From: Limnoperna fortunei | Lineage: Eukaryota; Mollusca; Bivalvia; Mytilida; Modiolidae | Direction of reading: 5' to 3' | DNA: 64,000 nt | Assembly: GCA_944474755.1 (NCBI GenBank) | Contig: OX104115.1 | Location: forward strand, 70,594,993-70,658,992 | Part shown: piece by piece, positions 38,501 through 51,600 of the stretch | Layout: every line of letters starts with the position of its first letter | How positions within the stretch are numbered: position 1 is the stretch's first letter | The notes under the pieces: generated by a model | What the model was told of the DNA's origin: nothing | Databases searched by the model: none | Seen by the model: only the letters and a program-made list of their open reading frames with translations | Program-made: the position numbers and the translations under genes

Positions 38501-41500
38501 GGCGTTGCTGTCGTTGAAACTTCCTGTGGAGTTTGGTGATCCAGATAGTGAATATTTCGGAGGTCATCCATGCTTTTTTATTCGAGTCATATTCGGTTTA
38601 CGTTTACCACCACTGCAGTCAACGTTCTTGAACTCTAGTGTCTTCTCTGGAAGGAGTTTGAAGAATAAACCTGTCTCGTCTGCGTTGAAGATGTTGTCTG
38701 GTGAGTATTCTGTCATGATGATCTTGAGTTCGGCTGCCCATTCATTCATTGCGTCACTGTTGTGGTCGACGGATTTGGCCTCCCCCCATATCTTCTTGAA
38801 AGTGATGTTGTGTCTCTCCTTGAATCTGTCTAGCCAGCCATTACTGCACTTGAAGTCTGAGTGGTTTAGTCTTCTAGCGAATTCCTCAGCCTTTGTAATC
38901 AGCATTGTTCCGGAGATGGGTAGGTTCTGGTCTCTAAGACTGGTAAACCATTTAAGTAGGGCTTGTTCAACGTCTTCATATGTTGCCGTTCTAATTCGTT
39001 TTCTATCTGGTCCAAAGCTGCTTTGTTGGTAGGCATCTTTTATTTTTTCTGCATTTTTTATCCAAGTGGATAATGTGTTGGCTGGAACTTCAAAATTACG
39101 GGCAATTTCGGATTTTGTCTTCAGACCCCTCTCAACTTCTACTATGGCTTGGTACTTGTCCTCAATCGACTTTACGTTTAGTTTACGTTTAGCCGATCTA
39201 GCTATCCCGCCGGATTGCCCGGTGCCTTCACTAGATTGTTCAGCTAACATTGTAAACAATTTATGAATAAAAACCTCTTAATGCGCTCTTTTTATACGTT
39301 TTAAATTAATTTGTTAAATTGGACGGTGACTGGTGTTCAGGATTAAAAGACACCGATTTGTTTTATTTTTAATTTATATCAATTAATCATCATAATTTTT
39401 AAATTAAAATCAAAACATCAATAAAAATATCAGCGTTACCAATTAAATTCGTTTCCTCAGATTGTATACATACACACAATTGATAATGATTAAAACGCTT
39501 GGGTGATCAATACAAACAGGTGCACATGTCAACATTTTATTCATACACGTGTGACCAATCATTAAGTAAACATGTCCGGATTAACACCTTTTGAAGCCAT
39601 AGAGCGTTCATAAATCAATTAAAATGACATCAAAGAATTCGAATAGTCGACTTCGACTTATCAGGGTTAATTACTGTTATTTTCAAGGTGTGAGGACTGA
39701 CAAATCACCTCGACTTAACCGAGAATTCGAATTATCAAAGTTCGAGTAATCAAAGGTAAAATTGCTTTGGGTTAATGGGAATTTTGCCGGGACTTTTGAA
39801 ATAGTTCGAGTAAACTGAGTATTCGAATAATACGAGTTCGACACATCGAGGTTCGACTGTAATAAATCTGGTAGACGCGTATGGCACTACAACTTACGTT
39901 CTGGGTATTGGGGCCAATATTTAGGTAGTTAATAACTTTTTATTAATAATCAGTCTGTCAACACTGGTAATGTATATTTTACTTCAATTTTGTGCAAAAT
40001 GTGCTCAACTCTAATGATAGCCAGTTAAACTTCTGAGGGTTGTGAGTAATCAGGGATAACCTGGCTTATTCCCTCCCATAAACAAAACAAAACCTAGAAT
40101 CCATGATAAAGCTGAGAATAGCTAAAAGTGATATGAAACCTCATTCGAAATAAATATATACAATTTGTAGTTCACCTTAAACTGAAATTTCTCCACATAA
40201 GACTTCAGAAAGTTATCAAACTTGTCCACATCTCCAACAAGATGCTGTAGATATGACACAAAGCAATATCCCTTCTCATAAGGTGTCTCATTGTAGGTGT
40301 CGTCTGGGTTAACGCCGGGTTCAATGATAACTCGTAATCTGTTCAGAGGATGGTCCTAAGTAAAAATAAAAAAAAAAACATTCTTATTTTTTATGTAGGT
40401 GTTACATTTAAATTAATAACATTTCAACAATACTGAAGACTTCTTTCAGTTCAATTACGTCTGCCAACATTAGTGTATTCTTGTAATTAATTTCATATCT
40501 TGTCCTTTATTTTCAAAATTTATACTATATTTCTATAAAAAAGATATTAAATCATTTCTAAATCTTTACTTTTTTGTGTTTATAAACTTTTTTTCAGAAA
40601 AAGACAATCATGCTACAGTGCTACAAAATAAACAATGGATTACCTCCCCTGAATCATCCATATGATGTCTAAGCAGTGCCAGCCCTGTTTCAGCTTCTAA
40701 GCAAGTATATGCTGTTCCATATAATTTATCAATAATTCTTCTTTGTGCAAACATTGTAAATCCCTAAAAAAAATCAATGCTGTTTAAAGCTCAATTTTAT
40801 GGAAACAACACACCTGGAAGAAAGAGATTTATTTTCTGAATAATATTTTTTATAGCTATATTTTATTCCCCAACTAAAAATGATTCTAAACTATATCCTT
40901 ACCCAATAAGGAATTTCTTCTTTATTAACAGTTACTCTATCAGGTTGTTAGACCATTTGTGATAGAGGTACAGAGGCATTATTTTTGAATTTCCTGCCAT
41001 CTTCTGCTCATGATCTTTTGTTTGTTTGTTAAGTTTTATTTATTTCTCAGTACAACATTAATTTTGTTTAAAATTCCAGTTGATATAATTATGTCTATAA
41101 CATGAGGTATATTTTCAATAAATAAAATTAAAGACCAACAAACATTTTACTAATTGTTATTATTGCTCCAACAGAATTAATTCAGTATACCTTTTGGAAG
41201 GAATACTACAACATAAGGGAAATAACCTTTAGATTACAAAAAGACATGTAGTTACCCTCTAATAAATAGCCAATTAGTTGATGCAGTAGTCAAAAGTCGT
41301 GCTTAAAAGAACCAAAGTAGTTCTACTTTCACTTTGCATACAATTCTAGCTTTATTTGTGACCTAATTTTGTAAACTTTACAAAACATTCTTTCCAGACT
41401 TTAAACTTCGGGCATCATTCAGATATATTTGACTGAAAACATTGTATTTTGAGAAAATTACTTTGTCACTGTTAGTGAATTTAAGGTAAATTCAGTATTC

Positions 41501-44500
41501 TAGAAAATGTTATAATGGTCTACTATTTAAATCATTTAAAAGAGGTTAACCATTAGCAAAATAAGGAAGGTAAACAGTTTAAGTACATAATTACATATCA
41601 AGTATAAAAAGAAATTATTGTTGTTTAAGGTAGATGGACAGCTTATATTCACAATGTGAAAAAGTGATGTCTAACCCAACTCAAAGAAACAAATAAATAC
41701 ATTTTTGACTAATAGATTTTACATTTTTGAATGTACAATTGAGCCTCCGTGACCATCAATGTTTAAATGTTGATGAACAGTGTCAGCCTTGGTCACTTTC
41801 AGATTCAATGAATTTTGCTAATAAATCACACGATACAATCATAATGATACAAACCTCATTCAGCCAAAATTCACTCCAGTTAGCATTTGTCACCAGGTTG
41901 CCAAACCAACTGTGGGACTGTCAAAAACAGCAAAATTTGAACATTAACATTTTTAGTTTCTAGTTTGAAATACTGCCATAATTCTCTATGGTATTATATT
42001 GTTTCAACTTTATAAACCAATAATAGTGTTTAGTGTTAATTTATTTCCCAAATCAGTTAACTGGAAATAAGCACTAAGATTTCAAAGTTTTTTAAATTCT
42101 AGTTACGGTAGTTTATCTAAGTATTAAATAGATACATGTTAAACAAGAATGTTATAATACCAAATACTAAGATGCCAATAAAATACTAAAATTACCTAGA
42201 TAAATAAAAAAGATATTTCACTCATTTATATACCACTACTTATTTCAGTGCCTATGTAGGTATGTTAAGAATTTTGAATGTATGATAATTAAGGGTACTA
42301 CCACCTGAATTTTAACTACATTGTATTTCTGAATGGTGTGTTGAGTAAAAAAATTCATCGTATTTCTCTCCAGCTAGATGAAAAATTGAAATGCATGTAT
42401 TTTTCTTCTGAAAAGTCCTATATTTAATAAAGGCTGATTACTCCAGTTCATTTAAACTCACAATTTCATGAATCACAACATCGGTCAAAGATTTGTCGCC
42501 AACCAACAAACAGGGTGTAACGAATGTCAGACATGGGTTCTCCATTCCACCAAACGGAAAAGATGGCGGCATGACCAGAATGTCATATTTCTCCCAAACA
42601 TACTTTCCAAATAATGCCTCCCCTGTTTGTAAAAAGTCTTCAACTACACCTTCAAACTCGGCTTTAGCTTTATCCTGCAAGGATATAAATATGTCATTAT
42701 GAGTTAATGTCATCCCTTTAGAAGTTCTAAGGCCAAAACCAGGACTGAATTAATTGTTATGGAAAACAATCCGTCTATAACATTTTTTGCTAAGCTATAG
42801 GTAGTCTTTTCTCTTCCCTGGATATAATTTTTCCATGCAAATGACAATAAGTAACTTGACAGGTATCTTATTTGAGGCAGCTACTGTATACTCCAGCAGA
42901 GCTATGGTTTATATTGGATTTAGGTTACCCACTCTCTGTTTTTTGTTTTTGGTTTCTGTTTTGTGTCATATTTGTTTGTCTAAATCCAGATTTTTAATTG
43001 CTGATTTTCTGCTTTTTGGTGGTCCAATTCTTGACTATTTTTATGAAAACACATACTTTCAATTCAGTGCTCAAAATAGGCATCTGTTGTAGGTAATTGA
43101 CTGCACATATTTTATTTTTGGCAATACAATGTAATTTCTCTTTATGTGTAGCAAAATGTTGACTTGAAAACTGTATTAGTTGCTGATACACTTTGTACTT
43201 TGTCCTTCCCACCACAGTAATAATATAAGTTATCACCATATTACCAGATTTCCACATATGTAACCCAGCCCAAAACATTTCATTTTAAATTATCAAGCCC
43301 TTAGTTTAGTTATTTGCCAATAAAAAATTAAATTTCTCAAATCCCAACTTACTAAATTAAAATTAGTACATTACTTGGTTGGTCACAAATTATAAATGTG
43401 TCTTTGATAGTTTTGTTTTTTTGATTTTATAGTAAGTTTAAATTCTGCAATCTTGTAGACTGATCACATCCATAACATCAAACTGCTAAGATTCTTATAA
43501 TGGTAATGTAGGTTACAATCAATGTAAAGCATTGTAAAACAAAATACTTCAACAGTGTTCTTTAACTTTAATTATGTTTCACTGCAAGGATTATTTCATT
43601 TCCTTGCAGATATGACGTCCTTATAACTTCAACCGATATATAAACCTATATATCCCCATTTTGCATATGCGCATTGTGATGTAACATCACAAGAAGTTTT
43701 ACGGTGTCACAATAGTAACTGCTGAATTTTGAAGTTCTTATTATGAATAAAAGTTAATAAATAAGACATATCGAGGGTTCATTATCGTTAAAGTGTATTT
43801 TGTCTGCTGAACATTACAAACTTCAAAGGATTTCTTGACCAAAAATTTTTCATCATGAAAATGGCGGTTAGAGAATTATGGCCTATAGGACCCGCTTGTA
43901 TCAAAGAAACACAGGATGTTGTCATATTAGATATAGAGATTAATAAAATGTTCTTACCAATACACATGGTTCTGTCCATACATGGCTTCTTGGTCCTATC
44001 CGTGCACTCTGTAAATCTCCAACAGCTAGTGACACAAGGTATGATGGGATAGGAAATGGTAGATTAAAGTAAACATTATCAGTTTCCCCAGACATGTTAG
44101 GTACGGTACCAGGCTCTTTCCTTTGACTGGTACTCATAACTGCTGTAAACCCTTCTGGTACCTGGAACATATAATTCTCAATATGTACTAGGTATATACA
44201 ACATTTGTAGTCAAGTTTTGTGCTGTTTATAAATTGCACAAATTTAGACTGACCATGTTGTCATGTTGCTATGGAGACTGAGCAGCACAATATTATGGGG
44301 GAATAAACAATTTTGTACTCATGAAAGCATACCAGAATAGTATGCCAGAAACATCTTTGAATATTAAAAAAAAACAAAGAAAAGTCAAAGACATTCATAT
44401 CATATACCACTTACAATATTGTTTTATTTTGAAGCACTTGAAGATGTAAGGAAGATAAAGGTGGGCATTTGTGATATAGGTATAATATTAGAGGTCATTC

Positions 44501-45529
44501 TTTTAAATGAAAGAATACGTGCACATACAACATCCAGATAAACTAGACAAATAATCACTTCTAAAATCAGCAAAGTTTGCCATGCAAAAGTATGATGCTT
44601 TGAGACATACCTGTAATTAGTAAATACACCAAAAATTTGTTTGTAGTAGTTTTCCAGAGAAACTATTCAAAGATGATCTATTTTATTAACAGTAATAATT
44701 TGTTGACTTAAATCTTGGTTAATGTCGCTGGTTAACATTATAAATAAATAAAGCTGATCAATAACCCTTATTAGAGGTCTTCCAGAAGAGTTAAGTTTAT
44801 AGAATTCATCTATTTAGAAAGTTTAAAATCAGTAACAGTCTTTTCTTTTGTAATCTGTATGATAATGGCCATATCTTCACTTAGTGGCTATTAAACAAGT
44901 GCACAGAAAAGATTGTAGCCTGCATTCCGCATCGGTAATGAAAACAAATAACTTCATCATGAGCATCCCGTAAATAGCAGTAAATTGATATCATTTAAAA
45001 TAAACAATGCTTGGTTACAAAGGAACTGCACTAATGCAAAAAATTTTAACGTTGTCTCAGGACATTGTAATTGAGGTCAAGGTCAGGTGACACCTACCAG
45101 ACAGTCATGTACTATTCATTAGCAACCTATATACCAAATATTATCATCCTACCATGGATGGTTATAGAGGAACTGTCCTAATAAAAAACTTAACATAGTC
45201 ACTGGACTTTGAAATTGAAGTCAAGGTCAAGTGAAACCAACCAGACAGTCATGAACTATTCATCAGCAACCTATATACTAAATATTGTCATCCTTCCATG
45301 CAAGGTCACAGAGGAACTGCCCTAAAACAAAAATTTTATTGTAGTCTCTGAACCATGAAATTCAGGTCAAGGTCAGGTAACAGGTGACTGACTGGCAAAT
45401 ACTCATTATAAGCTAAAATTGGACCAAATTTGTTGGACCTAGAGCTTACAAAGATATAAAGCAAAATGTCAAGTGTTGATGTTGCAGGAGCTGCCAGATT
45501 CCCATATATATGTCATGCCTCCAGCAAAT

Positions 45530-45607
<78 letters not shown>

Positions 45608-48600
45608 ATCTACAATAAAAATGTAAAAACATGGCAAATACAGAACATACACATTTTACAATAAAAATAGATTGATTGATTGTTGCCCAACAACCAGCGA
45701 GCAGTATAAAAGATTTACTCAGACAAAGAACAAGCTAGCAAGCAGTATTAAAGCTTTACTCGGACAAAGAACAAGCTATCAAGCAGTACTAGTATTAAAG
45801 CTTTACTCAGACTAAGAACAAGCTAGAAAGCAGTATTAAAGTTTTACTCAGACAAGAACTAGCTAGCAAGCAGTATTAAAGCTTTACTCAAACTAAGAGC
45901 ATGCTAGCAAGCAGTATTAAAGTTTTAGACTAAGAACATGCTAGCAAGCAGTATTTAAGCTTTACTCAGACTAAGAAAATGCTAGCAAGCAGTATTACAG
46001 CTTTTCTCTGACTAAGGAAATGCTAACTAACAATAAATCAAATGGGAAAAGGGTCAAAGGGCAGGTAATCTTGCCACTGCAAAAGTTACAAGAGTTTGGG
46101 TATATATAGGGACAGTAAATTTAAACTTTAGTATCAGATACAATTGGCATACTCTTTTTAAAAATTTTCAAAAGGAGTCTTTAATGCTTAAAGGTGCAAG
46201 GAGCATTGATATCTCCAAAAATAAAATCAACTATTGCCTTTGGCTAGGCTTACAGCAACTGAAGACATTCTGGGTCAAGCCCTGGGAACTTTCATAGTAC
46301 AATTTACAGATTGTACACAAAAATTTACATTAATTTGTTACCAAGAATAGGTGAGACACCAGTGGCTACAGATAATGTTTTTCTCAATTGATTAAGCATT
46401 AATTTTCAGAATAATCCAGAACAGTGACAACGACCAATTCACAGGACAGACAAAATTAATGAACCATTGAAACAAAAAATATAAAACATCAGGAAATCCT
46501 TAAAAAATCTAGGTTGAAACCAGGTGACCAAGGTGGGTAAACATGAAAAATCACCTGTCATTAACAATTCTGTTAGTTTGGCCGTCATAAATCATAAATA
46601 GTAAACAGGTCACACTGTTAAATAATGTCCCAAACATCCTACAGATAAATGAACTAACCTTAACATTAGCACTATAGCTTGACTTGACACCGGGTGTGTC
46701 TTGGCACGGAAAAAAGGATCTGTTCAGGACTGCCTGACCTTGAGTATAGAAGTAAGGTTTGGCTTTTCCTGTAATTATATTAAGCATATTTAAAACATTG
46801 GAAGACCTTGATTTTGCAGATGATATCGTCCTACTGTCATCGAGGCATGATCACATGCAAGAAAAGACAAGCAGACTCGGCCATTTTGCAGGCCAAGTTG
46901 AATTGGATTACAACTCAACACAATCAAAAACTGAAGAAATAGGATTTAACACCATATCTCAAAGAAAACTAAAGTAGATGGAAGCAAAATCCAGCAAGTG
47001 AACAAGTTTATCTACGTCTGGACAGTTATTAGCATTGAAGACTCAATACAGAGAGATATTAATCATAAACTAGCGAAAGTAAGCTAAGAAACATCTGGAA
47101 ATCCAAGCAATACAATAGAAGAACCAAAGTAAAACTTGCAAATGTAAAATCCGACAATAACAAAACTACTTAGTATCTAGCAGCTGCAGGCCAATGGACA
47201 TACAATAACAATACTACTTAGTATCTAGCAGCTGCAGGCCATTGACATACAATTCAGCCTCATTACAATATCACTGAGTGTTCCTTGAAAAGTTTGATTT
47301 GAATTTGGTTGAATATTGTTTAATGCCACTTTCAGCAATTTTTTAGCTACATCATGGCGTCCAGTTTTTATTGGGGAAGAAGCCAGAATACATGGAGAAA
47401 ACCCCACCTTCGGTAGGAAACTGGCAATCCTTGTCAATTAAGATTGGAGTCAAGTACACCCTACCTGCAGTAAGAATCGATCCTGACAGACCATGTGATC
47501 AATTACCTTAACCACGCGGCCACCGAGGCCCCTGAAATGGTTGTCAATAAGCAATTAATGTATGTACTAGAAACTGTTTACCATTTATTCACTTTTTTAT
47601 TAATATCCAACAACTTATTTTTTGGTATTATAAAACCAAAAAATATATTGTTTTATAACAGAAAATATTTTCTGATATTGAGAAATAATTCTTGACATTA
47701 AAATATCAAATTTTTGAAATCAGGATTTTTTCTTGCACAAAATCAATTTTTTCTATATCAATAATTTATTTTCTTCATTTGAATAATTCCATTGTTTGAT
47801 ACTAGAAAAATATATTTCTTTATATAAGAAGTTAGTCAATATTTGTTTATATAAAAAAATGATTTTTTAATATCACAAAATCTAATTTTTGATGTCAAGA
47901 AATGTAGATGATTTTGATATAAAATTATCACATTCTTGAAATCAAAAAATATTTTCCGATACAAAGAAATAATTCCTGATATCAACAGATATTTGTTGAT
48001 ATAAAACAAGTGAATCTGTGAGCTAATGCTCACTAGTAAAATTGCTATACACCATATGGTACTATAGGATAAAGCAATATGCAAAATATCAGGCTCCTGC
48101 ATTCTATAGTTGCTTAGAAAACTGCGAAATTTTTGTTATGGATGAACGGGTGGACAAGGGTAAAAGTATTTGGTAAACAGGAAGTAGATGACCAAGAAAG
48201 CATAAAATCGCTTTACCGCATATGATAGTAAAGGATAAAGCAAAATATCAGGCTTCAGCATCCTTTAATTGATTAGAAAACTTTTTGTAACAGACGAATG
48301 AACGAACGGATGGACAATGAACTTAAACACTATACCCTCCTATTCTTCGAAGTGTCGATATAAAAATTGTGAAAAAATAGTAAAATGTTGGCTCAAAGTA
48401 ATCCATTTATTTATATTAATGCCACTACAACTCTCATAAGAACCAACAGTTTAGTACAGTATTTGACCACATGATCCAGACAATCAAAGATCTTAAAAAA
48501 AATGGTTTGTTTAATGACAGTACTAGATTTTCCCTGACCAATTTTCCCCATCATAACTGACCTTCACATTGGCATCATGGGTAGATTTCACAGCAGGTGT

Positions 48601-51600
48601 GTCTTGACAAGGTAAGAAAGAGCGGTTAAGGACTGCAAAACTTGGGGTATACATGTAGGGCTTAGTTTTACCTGAAATGTATGACATAGGAAACAATAAA
48701 GGTATAATGTAACCATTTCTTCAGTGATGTGATATTTTTCATCAAAATGCCCCTTTTAATAGATCTATCCATATATGCAGCACCATAAAATAATTTCAAC
48801 AAAATGATAAAACCAGCATAGAGAAGCTACAATTCTGGAAATATAGACAGCTGACTAAGCCATACAGATACATGTTACTGCAAATCATCCAAGTAACCCA
48901 TAAGTTTTATATTAAAAAGATCAAGAGCTTACAAAGCTTGGTTTTAAAGCATTCAACACAGCCATTTGTGTTTTAAGGTTATTACAATACAAGGGGAGGG
49001 TTTAGAATGCCTTAAACCATTTCAACAATGCAAAATATTTTATAAACTTCTCCAAGCCAGTACATTGTAGATTATACTTAGTACCATCACAAAGCTTTTG
49101 ATAAAGTACCACACCGTAGACTATTATATAAACTTAAATTTTATGGCATCAAAAACTCAACTTTAAACTGGATAAAAGCATTCTTAACGGACAGAACTAA
49201 AAACAGTTGTAATAAATGGTACCGCTTCATCCATGGTCCCAGTCACATCAGGGGTCCCCCAAGGAACAGTCCTAGGACCAATATTATTTCTCATCTATAT
49301 AAATGATTTTGCAGAATACCTAAAATACAGTAAACTTAGACTTTTTGCAGACGACAGCATAATTTACAAAGAAATAAAAAATCAGGATGATTGCAATAAA
49401 TTACAGTTAGATCTAAATGCAGCAGCACGATGGGAGGCCGATTGGCTCATGGCATTCCATCCAGATAAATGTACCAAACTCACAATATCACAAAAAAAGA
49501 AAACTTTCACCCACAACTACAGCCTACATGATCACTTACTTGAATCAGTTTCCTCGGCAAAATATCTAGGAGTAACCTTACAATCAAATTTAAAATGGAA
49601 TACACATTACAGTAATATCATATCCAATGCAAATAAATCACTTGGTTTTCTGAAACGAAATCTCAAAATATCTAATACAGAAATAAAGTCAAAAGCCTAT
49701 AAAGCTCTAGTTCGGCCCAAACTTGAATATAGTTGCAGTGTTTGGGACCCTCACACCAAAGATGCAATTCACTAGATTGAAATGGTCCCGAGGCGGTCAG
49801 CTCGCTACGTATGCAATAGATACCATAACACTAGCTGTCTAACATGATAGATACACTGCAGTGGCCATCATTAGCTGAGCGCCGCCTCAGATCAAGACTA
49901 GTAATATTTTACAAAATAGTTCATTGTCTAATAGCCATTCCCACGGATCCTCTTATACCATCAGACACAAGAACAAGACAACATCATCAGCAAACATACA
50001 GACAATTACAAACATCAAAAGATTCATACAAATGGTCATTTTTCCCACACACCATAGTACAATGGAATTCATTACCACAGAACATCATACAGTGTATAAC
50101 AGTTGATAGCTTTAGGGAACAGCTTACTACAGCTGTTCTCTATCCAATCCTTCTCCTTTAAATTTTGGCATTTTCATTTTTTAATCACTCTTTTTTTTGT
50201 ATAGAAGCACTACTAAAATTATTTGATTTTGTAAATATTTTAATTAGTTATTATCGTATTTTTTTCATTTTTTGGCTTTTAGTCACGCATGCGCAAGACA
50301 CCCGTTCAAGTAATCTTCAGTAACATGAAGTTTTGAATGTAAACCAAAGAAGAAGAAGATGTCTGAAAAATCGATCAAAGACAGAAATGGCCGGATTTTG
50401 TTAAACAGGAAGGTGAGCGACAGACCTGAAATCGAATCACACGTTATGGGAGGGCATGCTGATACTGCATACCAAATTTCAAGAGAGTGTGATTAGCAGT
50501 TGCTTAGAAAACTATAATGAAAATTTTTTGCCCACCACCAGCCCTCATTGCAGCCCGCCCAACATTCACCATTTTAATACCTGGATTTTCACTCCAAAAA
50601 AATCCGCCCGATAAATTGATTCTCAATAGTTTTAATAATTTGTTATACCTTTCTAGTAATAAACTGAATATTGATTTTGTTTGTTTATAATTTGAATGGT
50701 GCTTAACGCCCACTTTCAGCAATTTTTTCAGCTGTATCATGGTGTCCAGTTTTTACTAGTACACCCTGCCCACAGTGAGACTCGAACCCACAACATCAGT
50801 GTTGACAGATCACATGATCAATAGTAGATTAACTACCTTAACCACAGAGGCCCCATCTGAATACTGAGGTTTGTATTTAATTTATCTCCTCTCTACATAT
50901 CAGCAAGTCTATTATGAAACCAAAAATACATTAGCCTTGTTCTGCCATGTATCTCAATTTAATTTTTTTCAGCAGCAGTACAACTCTGCTGGATTTTGCT
51001 TTTTCCAAACATCCACAGTGTCCACTAAACTTTGACTTCTTACTTTGTAGTAGTGGACATTATTGCTGATCTGCTCATTTCAATGGAGTATTCATGTACC
51101 GGTACTTGCTGTCTTGTTATGAATCAAAAGAAATATCTTGTCCACCCAAATGTTGAGCACGGTAGACAAAGCTAAGAGATTAGCACACTCTATGCCAACT
51201 TCAACTGCAAATTCCACCTGATCTGTAGTTTAAACTGTGGAGACAATTTTTACAATTACTGACTACAAATTGCAATAACCACTACAAACCAACACTTGTC
51301 CTTTTTGTTGTATTGGTCATTGATTGATTTTTGGTGATTTGTTGTTCTGTTTTTAGTGATTAATTGAATCATGATGTTTGTTTGGTTATCTCCCCTTTAA
51401 ATGTCTTACCAGCAGTTTGTTCCGGGTCTAGCCATACCACTCCTGGACCATCTCCTGTTACATAGGTTATTATTACACTGAACTTATCTCCCGTCTTCAC
51501 CCCATTTTCCAACTGAAAAAATAAATGTGTATTTCATGTCTGTAAACTACAAATAAGTAGTTAATGGTCGTTTTTTGTCCTTCATATGCTTTAATTTTTT

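Noticed and set aside
38385..39032. A 215-codon plus-strand open frame
   Set aside because: It is the antisense shadow of the transposase DNA-binding half.
42462..42674. Leukotriene A4 hydrolase
   Set aside because: The GGMEN and HEISHSW blocks fit both enzymes, but [34 protein letters not shown] and the C-terminal [10 protein letters not shown]...NYV end fit aminopeptidase B better.
45446..45664. Tyr-Ile repeat proteins on both strands
   Set aside because: They are translations of a TA microsatellite.
49233..50161. Host reverse transcriptase or telomerase gene
   Set aside because: FADD, PQG and C-terminal blocks match non-LTR retrotransposons, with stops and a shift, and truncated 5' end.
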